Origin: Rallus limicola
Taxonomy: Eukaryota; Chordata; Aves; Gruiformes; Rallidae
Assembly: GCA_022605955.1 (NCBI GenBank)
Contig: JAKCOZ010000003.1
Coordinates: 47,430,179-47,494,178 of the forward strand
Length of the DNA stretch: 64,000 bases
Direction of reading: 5' to 3'
Shown here: piece by piece, positions 45,701-56,321 of the stretch
How positions within the stretch are numbered: position 1 is the first letter of the stretch
How the letters are laid out: every line of letters begins with the position of its first letter
Notes under the pieces: generated by a model
What the model was told of the DNA's origin: nothing
The model's database searches: none
What the model saw: the letters and a program-made list of their open reading frames with translations, nothing else
Translations under genes and position numbers: made by a program

Positions 45701-48700
45701 TCGCTCACTAAAAATTTCTGCTGGCTTCAGTTATTTTGGAGGATGAAGTCATCTACATTAGGCACAGGCAAAATGATTAAGTCATCTTGATTTAGCCAAA
45801 CCTTTTGCTCCACCACCCTGTGGCACATCTGCTCCATGGTGAGGCAGTGAAGAACAGTCAGCACAAGTGGAATAAAAGTCTCATGTGTGCTGTCATAGGA
45901 TTGTTTCTTCTTGCCTGCTTCCAGATGTGGGGTGTTAAATGCATTTCAGGGTTGCTATTAGAAGTTAAGCACTCTGGGCTCACAGCTCTTTGGCTGAATT
46001 TAATGCTCATCTAATGCTCAGTCTTTAGCTCAGGCAAAAGAACCAGGAGGAATCAGACACCCTGCTGAATTGTAACCTATTCTGATGCTGTGGAAGCAAA
46101 CTCCTTTGATGTAGAGGCATGTCATGAGGGGTTTCTTTTGCCCTTCTAAAATGCTTGTTACTCAGGTATTTTTTATTATTTCTATTTGATCTTTGCCCAG
46201 AGTCCACCCCCTTCCTGTTATTTTGGTGTAAATCAGAACCAATCTCTTTCAAAAGTTTCTTCCTCCACCCCTTGAACAATTTCTGAACTATGGTGTGTAT
46301 CAAATCCCACGAGCAAGCACAGGTGGTTTTTTCTAGACTATAGGAATATGCTAAACTGAAAGTGTTACCAAATGTTTTTTGATACCATGAGTTAGTCTCT
46401 GGGGCTTGCCTGGTGGTCAAAAGCTGTTAAAGAAGATATTTCTCTGGTTACTTCATAACCCTGTTACTCAGAAATGCCTTGGAGCCAAGCATAATTTATA
46501 GGATCAATCAGGGCTAAAAAGTGTTCCCAGGAGATGCCAAGCTCTGGTTTAGGAGAACCAGTGAGCCGCCTTCGTCATGGCAGTGTTGACACACTCTGTC
46601 AGTAATGGTGTTCATAGGTATTTTTCATCAGCTATGGCTGGAATGGGTTTGACTTACATGTGGTGACTCTGATTTCTTTCAGCACTTCTTTGATGCCTGG
46701 CTCTGTTAATGTGCTGAAATCTGGAAGAAGGGGAAACATATCCTCTCGTGTGCTCTCGCTGTGGTTGTTCTTACATGGAAAGAGCTTCTGCAGTGCCAGG
46801 GATGCCTGACACACGTGTCTACCAGTCCCTGACATTGTGCAAAGCTGATTTCTGTAGAGACTGGGGAGCACTGAGGGATGACAAGTGGAGGTAGAGGTTT
46901 GGACCGTCTGGAGCGTGTAGGAAGGAATTTAGCTGCTGCAAAGGCAGAGCTGAGAAAACTCCCTGCCTTTGACACATTCATTTGGTGGAGGTCTGAATCT
47001 AATAATCTTTTCCATGCCTTCTGTTTTAGTTTCCTTTTTCATGTTTAAGCCTGATTTTTCCTGCAGGGAAGATTTAGGGACAGCGTGAATTCCAGTGACA
47101 GCAGTTCTCATTGGATTAAGCTATAAATTCTTCATCTGCTTTTAGGTGCCCCGAGGAGGGGGCAGCAGTCCCATGGGGTACAGTTCATCTGTGACACCAA
47201 GAAGGAGTTTGTGGTAGGCTGAAGAAGGAAGAAGAGGTTAACATGCAGAAAAGATGTGTTACTCTGTTGAGTTTCAAGGTACAAAAGGAATAGTGCTGTC
47301 ATAAAATGAATTTACATCCCTTCATTCATTCTCCCTGTAGTATAAAATATCCTGAATGTCCCTGTGCTTCTCCTCCTATTGGCAAGTATATAAAGAAGAA
47401 TAACAAACAGTTGAAAGAGTCCTAGTGCACAAAATAAATAAATAATGAACCAGAACACACAAACAAAAAGAAAAAATCTAACACACTATAATTGTTTTGT
47501 GATAAACCAAATTAATTCTTTGGTGTGATGCACTGATGTGTGAGGTTCGTAGCTTATCTGCTGTTAGGAGATTTTATGCTGCCTACCCCATCATCATGCA
47601 CAGCAATCCTTCCAGAGCACCAAGAGGAATGCTGGTTACCTATTTGTTCAAGTAGTTACAGAGCAACAAGCTTCTGGGTTTGTCTGGATACTTGGGGTGC
47701 TTCAGTCTTCCCATTTATAGACTGTAAAAAGTCATACATGCATCCTGAGAGTTCAGTGAAGAAATAAAGGGTGGACACACATACCCAAGTGGTGAGATTA
47801 GCATCTTACTTAGGGCTGAGAGTGTCCAAACAGAAAATCTGGACAAGCACACTGGCTGCAGGTGATGAGTTTGTGTTTCTCCTCATAATTGCAGGCTTTC
47901 AAACACCTTTCACTAAAGAGCAGCTTTCACAGCAATGCCCTTTATCCCACTATTCCTGTGATTTTGTAGCGGAGGCTACAAAATGTAGTTCATCTCTCTT
48001 GGATCTGATCAAGCCTTTAGCACATGCACTAAATCCTCCAAAACACAATTACCCCCTTCTACTTTGCCCAAATGTAGTCCTTTCCCACATGATCAGAAAG
48101 ATTAGCTCAGTCCTCTTTTAGGAGACTTGCCTTTGGTCCGTTCAACCTGTGTCCTTTCTCTCTGGAACAGCACTTGGCTTCCTGCAATGCAGATGAGTTA
48201 GAAGTCATATATCTCAGTGACCCAGTGTAACTGGTCCTGAATATTTCCCTCAGTAATCAATATCTGCCAATAAGGCAACAGATTTGTTCATTCAATATCA
48301 TATATTTCAGACAGGAGACTCTATTTAAAATTAATTAAAATGTAATAATTCCATCATGAATTTCCATTCAAACAGAGTGTGTACTTCAGAGACTCATAGC
48401 CCTAATGAGGGTACATGATAGCAAAGAAGAAAATCCAGACCACACCTGTGATAGGAAAGGGGGCTACTGGCCATAGGATTCAGTGAAAAGGTGGAGCAGC
48501 CTGAGTGTTACCAGGCTGAGCGATTCAGAGGTGAACTATCCATTAACTGTGATTTGGAGATGAGAGAATTGCCCTGTTATTACAATGCCTCTCTACTTTA
48601 AAGAGGAGGAATGGTTCGATCAGGAGCTTCCAGGAAAAAATAAAATCACAGGAGTAAATTCTCTCTGAAGGACTACATGTGGCTTGCGCCACTACATGTG

Positions 48701-51700
48701 AGGGTTTAGCATTCACCAGGAAGAAGGACAGACGGCTCTTTCAACACCGGGTTTAGCAGAGCCAGTGCTCTGTCTGAGCAGTGTCGGGGGGGAGGAATAC
48801 AGTAATACAAGTAAAAGACCTAACGAAGAATTGGTCTGTAGACAGCTGTAGGCATGGGGTTTAGAAGAGCAACTCAAATATGTTGGCAGAGAAGGCAGTT
48901 TCTGGAAGGAAATATCAGGTTCAGGAGGAACATAGAAAGCACTGGAGAAAAGTGGCAAAGGAATGTCTCCCTCAGCACCAGCACAGCAAGCAGTGAGCAA
49001 GCAGACAGGAGCTGTGCAATGAGCTTTGGGTAATAACTCCAACACCAACCTCTGTGTGTGACGACAGCCAAATCATTTTACCTTTCCTGTGCTTTTTTTT
49101 TTTCCTTCCCACTACAGAAATGTCTCTTGCTCCAGCTTTGCATGGTTCTAGTACAGGAGAGCCTCAGGTTTTCTTGGAATTTTCAGGCACCATGGCAACA
49201 AAATATGATCTAATTATAAGAGAAATAATAGAAAAGAGGCCAGGACTAAGCACAAGCCTAGAAAATGAAAGTAGTAACACACAGAGAAAACAAAATGTCC
49301 ATCATCTTTACTGGGGAAGAAGAGTGCTCATCAGCTTTGAACTCTCTGGCTCTCATTCCCTCTATCCAGCCCTTTCACTCCTGCCATTCCTCTTGCATTA
49401 TGCCTTCATTTTTATAGCTATCAGCCAACATCTAGCAGCTAAAATCTACATGTGTCATTCCCAACCATAGCTTGCACATCGCTACAAACTGCCTCTCTAT
49501 CCCTGTTTCCATGGAAATGGAAGCTAGAAGCGCGACAATAAAATAGGAGAAAATCATCAAAAGGGAGCAGTCCAATACTTTATCTTACTTCTCCTTAATA
49601 GTAGCAACAAGGCAAATGCTTTCCATCTAGAGCCATTTTGAGTGGTAGATCTCAAAGTGCTTTCCAAATGCAACTGTAGTTAGTCCCAAAACATCCCTGA
49701 GGCCAACAGTACTCTGGTCTCATAATGGGCTTTTATATCTGAGGCTTTTATATCTGAGGCTTCCCTCCTCAGTATGTACAGAGTCCTTGTTTTATACTGA
49801 GGCTTTAGGCACTGCATAGCAGTGCCACATAGCATGGGAGGACAAGACAGGACAATGATAATATTTTCAGGAACAGACATGAGGGCTGCCCACTGCATCC
49901 CTTTCCCCCAGGAACAGTCTTCTTCCTAGCTGCAGAAGGAAGTAAAAAGGGCCTTTCCTGGATTCCTGGGATTACAGATTCAAATTAAATACCACCAAAA
50001 AGAACAAAAAATGTCTGTCCTGTCTTTTCCACTTCCCTTCTCAGAAAAAAAAAAAAGATCAGAGAATAGCAATGCCTTTCAAGCACCTTTAAAACAATTG
50101 CCTATACCATATGCCTGACCTTCCCACTCTCATTTCCATGGAAACGGCAGGAAAAAAAATGCAGTAGAATGGGACAGAGGACAGTTACGCAAGTGTATGT
50201 AATTACTTTCACTAAGAGACTCCAGTTTCAGGTTGGGTGCATTTTAAGCAGGGAAGTTTAAAATCTGATAGATAGCTGAAGGGCAATCTCTCCCCATTAC
50301 AAATCTTCACCAGCTACCCAGATCTCTTCTTTCTTAGTGTTCATATCACTATATACTTCTGTGCAGCTCGGTTGTTGGCTGCACCAGATTTTTCCTCACT
50401 GTCCTGTGGAACAGATGTATTAGACCAAATACACACAAATATCAGCCTTAAACCAAAGTCTCAGACATACTGAAAATAAGTCTGTCTGTCCATACACTTT
50501 TGCATTACCTGTGTTTCTGCTGGGCCAGGCACATAAAACTTTTATATGCCAGCTGCCATGCTGTCATCTTTGCTTTCTGGGGTGGTACCAGCATGGTAAT
50601 GAATTGTATTATTCATTTTGGGCAGTACCACAGCTTAGTGGGAACACAGCAGCACTTTCCCCGTATTCTTTTCACTTGCCTTCAATGAAAATCTGTATGT
50701 GCATCAGCAAGTCTAAGGGAGGCAGCACGCTTGGGCTGTAGGTTCCTGGGGCAGAAGACTTCCAACTTTCTCCTTTCTTTGGCAGAGACAAAACGGTGGT
50801 GATGGGTTCACACACAATTGCATATTTTGTGCCACTGACAGAGACAATGACAGAAAATTCCAGAGCAACCAAGAATATATAGCTGTAATACTTTAAATGG
50901 ATCAGACTGACATTTGGAAAAAAGGAAAAGGTTTCCAGAGCTTTATGCTGTCATCCTGGCATGGCTGTGGTCCTGCATGTGCATGAGTGGGACACTTCTG
51001 CATGGACTGATTACTGCAGATGTCTGTCTGTGCTCAGAAGTTTGCCCATGGGCATAAGTTTGCAGGATATATCAGACAGGAAACTTCCAGTACACCCTAA
51101 ACAAGATGTATCCTTTGGGAAAGTGCCCATTCATATGGAGAAGGAGGAGGGTGATGCTGGCTTTTAGGACTTTGCTTTCAGGAAAGACTCCTCAAGTAAG
51201 AAGCCTGTATGGCCTTAAAAAGTTTCAAAGATGCTGTAATTCTTCATTGGAACTGCTTGGACTGCCCTCATTATGGACCATTCAGTCAGAAAATAAGGAA
51301 AAAATGCCCCGAGGCCAGTAGCAGCCAACTACTGAAGGCTCTGGTTAAAATACCCCAAGGAGCTCTGAAGAGGCGCCTGAGGAATTAATTTCAGTGTGCA
51401 AAGGGAAGTAGCTGAGGACCAGAAGTGGGGCGAGACTCTTGAGGGAAAGAAGAGCCATTTAAAGGTGTCCTGCTGGCAGGAAGGGGGCAAGGGGGAGGCA
51501 GGTCATAGTATATAACCAGTCTTGTAACAACTGGAAAAATGCAAATAAAGAGTAACTGAGTGGGGTATTGTTGTATGCTTCTGGACATTCTGGAAGCAGA
51601 AAAATAGGCTGACTTAATTGGATAAGTTATTAACCATGAATTACTCATTCCACCTGGATGATTAGCAAGTCTGTTTGTTCTTGTAGCCCATTTTGTATTT

Positions 51701-52733
51701 CTTCATAGATCTTGCAGGTAAATGCAAAACTGGTTACTGGGGTAAGGCATTTTGATAAAGGAACAAGGTAAACTAGTCAACTTGCTTACAGTGGCTCCCT
51801 GCCCAAGGGCACTTGACACAGATTACATTTCACAAAGAAATAATTCAGATGTGACTCTGAAGCAACCACATGACTCGCACTGAACCTTTATTAGAAACCT
51901 TGTTAATTGTTTACATGTGCAATTAAAAAGTCTGTACCTCATTTTGGCGTGAATGGAGACAGTTCAATTCTCCTTGAACTTTACTCAGAAAACCTGAGTT
52001 TAGACCAAGTAAAGTGGATGTACCTTTATCCACGGAGCGAAGATATTTTGGCAAGCTTGACTTGAACTGTAGAAAGCCGTTAAGTGATGGTGTCCTTCCA
52101 CTCCAACAAAGAAAAGCAGGAACTGTTTTACTCACTGGCTAATTTATTTATCTTCAGATATTGCATGGAAAAAGAATTTCCCTCCTGGGAGAGCTGTACC
52201 TTTTCTGGTGCTAGGAAACAGTCAGGGCGAGCTTGGTCAGAAAAACAAAAATAAGGTGCAGCATTAAAATTCACCTCCTCTTTTGAACTGCTTGGGAAAC
52301 AATTGCTTTCTGGCCACTTTACTTTTCAGTTAAGTGAGATCACAGCAGGTCTGACAGGTATTTACCTATAAGCCAGGGCACCCAGAGCAGTTTGCTTCTG
52401 AGAGAGGAAGGACAAAGCTCTGCTTTTGGTCTGATTGCCATGGACATGTGTCCTGGGCCTGCTAGACCTATCTGTACTTCTGTGACTGCACAACTCACAC
52501 AGAAATACCTCTTAAGATCCAGATTGTTCTTGAGGCTTCACATGGCCTTGGAGCCTGCATAGTGCCTGTTAGTCCTCCCTCCAGCATCGCAGCTCTCCTC
52601 CAGATATGCTTTCCTTGTTTCTGTAGCCCACAGAGAATGGCCTCTTCATTATGTAGGTCCCATCACCTACATGGACTTTTCTGTGCACAACTCAGAGCCA
52701 GTTCTGCAGGGAAGGGGTATCCTGCAAATAGTC
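42782..52733. other. Long non-coding stretch
   Basis: About 10 kb without a recognised repeat family or gene, apart from the 15-bp tandem duplication at 49729. The longest open frames (43941-44393 plus, 150 codons; 49054-49470 plus, 138; 46025-46420 minus, 131) have no recognisable family and match chance expectation. A C/G-rich run GGGGCGGGGGG lies at about 44926-44936, and short AAAT units at 47433-47446. Confidence 0.45.
49729..49758. repeat. Tandem duplication, 15-bp unit, two copies
   Basis: GCTTTTATATCTGAG occurs twice head to tail with no mismatch, followed by the start of a third (GCTT). It is a recent slippage event or a young minisatellite seed. Confidence 0.9.
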
Positions 52734-52758
52734 TGTCCTGGATTTGGCTAGGGTTCTC

Positions 52759-53173
52759 AGAATCACATAATCACAGAATTGTAGGGGTTGGAAGGGACCT
52801 CGAGAGATCATCAGGTCCAACCCCCCTGCCAAAACAGGCTCCCTAGATCATATTGCACATGGAGGCATCCAGATGGGTCTTGAATATCTCCAAAGAAGGA
52901 GACTCCACAGCCCCCTGGGCAGCCTGTCCCAGGGCTCTGCCACCCTCACTGTGTAAAAGTTCTTCCGCATGTTGGTGCGGAACTTCCTGTGCTCCAACTT
53001 GCAGCCATTGCCCCTTCTCCTGTCTCCACAGACCACTGAAAAGGGGCCGGCCAATACCCCCTGCATCTCATGCTTAAGATAATTATAGATATTAATTAGG
53101 TCCCCCCTTAGTCTTCTCTTCTCAAGGCTGAACAGCCCCAGCTTATTCAGCCTCTCCTCATAGGGGAGACACT
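52759..53173 (-). mobile_element. CR1 3' end with 6-bp target duplication
   Basis: Starts with AGAATCACATAATCACAGAAT (complement of the octamer tail) and the TAGGGGTTGGAAGGGACCTC block, and runs to CTCATAGGGGAGAC. The direct repeat gttctc lies at 52753-52758 and 53174-53179. It belongs to the same subfamily as the copy at 2507-2812, with the same GAATTGTAGGGGTTGG and AGATGGGTCTTGAATATCTC stretches. It is 5'-truncated and 415 bp long. Confidence 0.92.
52848..53066 (-). pseudogene. CR1 ORF2 C-terminal remnant
   Basis: A minus-strand frame carries GNGCKLEHRKFRTNMRKNFY and VRVAEPWDRLPRG, the C-terminal region of CR1 ORF2. The frame then leaves the conserved path: after RLPRG, where VVE-SPSLEIFK is expected, it shifts to unrelated residues through a one-base change in reading. 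It is a dead fragment without catalytic domains. Confidence 0.85.
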
Positions 53174-53254
53174 GTTCTCATCCTAAATCCCAAACACAGC
53201 ACTACACTAGCTACTAGACAGAAAATTAATTCTGTCCTAGCTGAACCCAGGACA

Positions 53255-55850
53255 GGGTCCTGTGCCCCAGAGTAAGGCGGCTCTTGGCCCACGAGGTCAC
53301 CCCACATCTGTGCTGTATGCAAGCTTCTGGGAGCCAGGGACAGGTCCCTTCCTCAGCAGATTCTCAAACCTAATCTCTGGCTTTCTTTCATGACCTGAAG
53401 TTGATACACCAAAATGGAAAAGAAGCCATATGGTGGAGTGAGTTATGGTAAACCCAAAAATATTATTGACTGACTCTCTCTGGGAATCTGTGTGGCTTGT
53501 TTACTGGGTCTTTTGCAGAGGCAGTCACTTACAGTGACAGTCCTGCTCATCCCTGGTTTTCAGGAACAATGTCTCTGTCACTCAAAGGACCTCAGTTCTA
53601 ACTCCTCCACACAGCACTGACTCCAGGATGATGTATAGCTAGGAGGTTGCCCCAGGAATGCCCTGGGGTATGGCCCAGACATTAGAAAGAATGCAAGTAT
53701 GGGCCATCCATCTCCTTAAAGAGATATAACCACAGTCTTCTTGCTTTGCCTTTCCTGCTCATAAGGTTGGGAATGTAACCTTGGAAATGCACTTCAATCT
53801 TGCAAATATTACCTTTTGCTTCCAAACATTCTTCAAGAATCTTATCAGCAATGCTGAACAGTTTTGCATTGAGCTAAACTGCTGAAATAGCTACTTAGTT
53901 GGGTTGTGACTCAAAAGATCTGGCATCTGTTCAATGCTCTGCTACCAAATTCATCTGCAGCCAGCAGCAGATGCCTTCTTCTGGCTGTAATGCAGAGGGG
54001 TGAACTCACAGCGAAGTGGGGGGATTTAATTAGCTAATGCTTTGCTGGTTCAGATGCAGAAATTATCATGGCTCCATAACATGTGAAGAAAGAAGACAGC
54101 AAGTGAAAACCAGTGATAAGCTCTGCACATCCTCAGCACAGCACCCAAAAGCAAAGGAAGAAACAAGGTTCTAGAAAGTTCCAGTCAGCCCTGCAGCTAC
54201 CTGGAGCCTCTGGAAGTGTTTTAGCATTTATCAGGTCAGAGTGTTTATCAGGCTAATATTTGAGTTTATTCAGGAAAAAAAACAAACCAGGTGTGTATTT
54301 ATATATGTAGTGTGTATATATGCACAGTTATACAATTGTAATTATAGATGTAGCTTACAGTTGCATAGATAGATCTATGTAGTTTTTATATAGAAATCTA
54401 CACATACATAACTAGAAAACCACATATACTTGCATGTACATTTTTTGCCTTAAAGAGAGTGAAGCCCACTCCCATTATAACAAGCATCTCTCCTGAAAAA
54501 ACAAACAAACAAAAAAAAAATCAGCTCAAACCTATGCCTCTGCCTTTCTAAGTGTGGTAGAAACCAACCACTTTATTTAAAAGATAATATAACACAACAG
54601 ATGAACAACATAGTCTTCATTGCCTTAGAAAACCAGGCCAAAAGTCAAGCTTAGGGTCTGGAAAGGTTTCCTTAGACCTCACACTATTACCACTTGAATA
54701 AGCAGAAATAATTATTTTTTAATATCCTCACAGATAAAGTATTTTATCAACTTGTTTACCTTTTAATATTCTAATTTCACTGGGTTATTTACTGTGTTTT
54801 TCAACCTTGTCTCCCATTTTCTGCCGTTTTTTTTTTCCAGTTGAAAGCAAATTACAGAAGAGCCAGGAGAAAGCCCGCATAGCCTCAGACTCAGTGATAA
54901 CTTTGCGTCAGCTCGTCTCTACTTAGCAGCTTTATCTTGGCCTACACAGAATTTTTTAACTACGGTTATCCACTTGGCTGCTGGCAACCAGTGCGAAAGG
55001 TTCCTTTAAGTCACCACCACCTTTAAGTCCACCCAGACATGAGTTCCCTTCCTTTCCTCTCTCCACCTCTGTGATTCCCATTCTCAGACACTGTTTAATC
55101 TTCCAGGGCTTCTCACTCAGCAGCCATATTTCCAGGAACAGAAGAAATTGTCACAGACTCCTGACACAACCATTTATTAAGCCCCAAATGCCGGCACTAC
55201 TTATGTTCTGGAAGGTTGCTTTCAAGCTGAGCAGTTCTGGCTTTTGGTCACACCTATATCCTGTTGCAGTAGCCTTTGTGCTCTCTGCCCTGCCTGTTCC
55301 TCTTTCCAACTACTCCACTAGCCTGCCTCAACTGCGGTGAACACTGTCTAATGACATAAAACATAGCAGTTGGTTACAAATATTTACATAAAAACACAAC
55401 CTACTGTGGAACATGACGGCCACTGGAAAGCCCCACGTACTTTACTTATTTTCCCTGTGTCATATTTCTTTTCTTCTTCCCACTTTTTAAATTACATTTG
55501 TAAGCTTGCAGGGACCAAGATGGCTTTTTCCTTCTGATCTCATGGTGGACTGTGCAATAATAACATACTAAATTCTAGCGAGATGGCAATGGTTTTGGAC
55601 ATAGTAGGTCACAAGGAAGAAAAATGTGCCAGCCTGAAATAAGCATCATGGCTTTTAAGGCTTAGTGGCAGTCTCTTATTCAATCATTAATTGATTAGAA
55701 ACACCAGAATAAATGAATTATTAGATTTTGTGCACTGTTCAGTGCTGCAGTAGATGTTCTGTCAACTGCAGAAAATAAACTTTTACCTGAAGGTATTCAC
55801 TTGCATAAATAACCTATCAAGCAGGCTGGGCTAAGGCCAAACATTCATGT
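53255..55850. other. Non-coding DNA with AT-rich patch
   Basis: No repeat family or exon is recognised. A TA/TG-rich patch runs at about 54290-54440 and a short (CAAA)n-like run at about 54503-54520. Confidence 0.45.
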
Positions 55851-56215
55851 GAGGAGGGCCATGAAGATGATTATAGGGCTGGAGCACCTCCCCCACAAAG
55901 AGAGGCTGAGGGAGCTGGGCTTGTTCAGCCTAGAGAAGAGAAGGCTGCAGGAGGACCTCACTGCAGCCTTCCAGTACCTGAAGGGAGCAAACAAACAGGA
56001 AGGGATTCAACTTTTTAAAAGGGTAGATAATGGGCAGGACAAGGGGGAATGGATTAAAGCTAAAGGAAGGAAGGTTTAGATTAGATATTAGGGGGAAGTT
56101 CTTTACAGAGAGAGTGGTGAGGTGCTGGAACAGGCTGCCCAGAGAAGTGGTGGATGCCCCATCCCTGGAGGTGTTCAAGGCCAGGCTGGATTGGGCCCTG
56201 GGCAACCTTGTGTAG
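55851..56215 (+). pseudogene. CR1 ORF2 C-terminal remnant
   Basis: The first frame (55851-56079) reads [40 protein letters not shown] and [14 protein letters not shown]. The relic then continues in the next frame (56030-56215) with [32 protein letters not shown] and the stop after LGNLV. A one-base shift between about 56030 and 56075 breaks it. This is the C-terminal end of the CR1 reverse-transcriptase protein, without catalytic residues. Confidence 0.9.
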
Positions 56216-56321
56216 ATCCAGGCCTGGAGGTTGGTGTCCCTGCCTGTGGCAGGGGGGGTTGGAGCACGATGATCCTTGGAGTCCCTTCCAACCCAGACCA
56301 TTCTAGTATTCTATGTGATGC
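55851..56321 (+). mobile_element. CR1 3' end, plus strand
   Basis: Begins at GAGGAGGGCC (5' truncation) and ends with TTGGAGTCCCTTCCAACC and the decayed octamers ATTCTAGTATTCTATG at about 56303-56318. The sequence is very close to the minus-strand copy at 8955-9815, including the GTAGATCCAGGCCTGGAGG stretch, so both belong to one subfamily. Flanks attcatgtg (left) and ttctatgtga (right) look alike, but the right one overlaps the octamer tail. Confidence 0.95.

Larger units (their letters stand above)
52734..53254. mobile_element. Fold-back element made of LTR family A 5' ends, interrupted by CR1
   Basis: The right part, 53174-53254, is the reverse complement of the first 81 bases of a family A LTR (compare 2429-2506): it ends GCTGAACCCAGGACA. 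The left end, 52734-52753, is TGTCCTGGATTTGGCTAGGG, which is the LTR start again but in plus orientation. The two ends are therefore inverted repeats of about 19 bp with roughly 15 matches. A CR1 lies between them, flanked by gttctc on both sides. With the CR1 and one gttctc set aside, a 100-bp structure with inverted termini remains. No target duplication was found outside 52734 and 53254 (flanks aatagtc and gggtcct). The match to the LTR is seen directly; how it formed is inference. Confidence 0.7.

Noticed and set aside
49054..49470. 138-codon plus-strand open frame
   Set aside because: No recognisable family; begins at a T-rich run and shows no codon bias that I can see.
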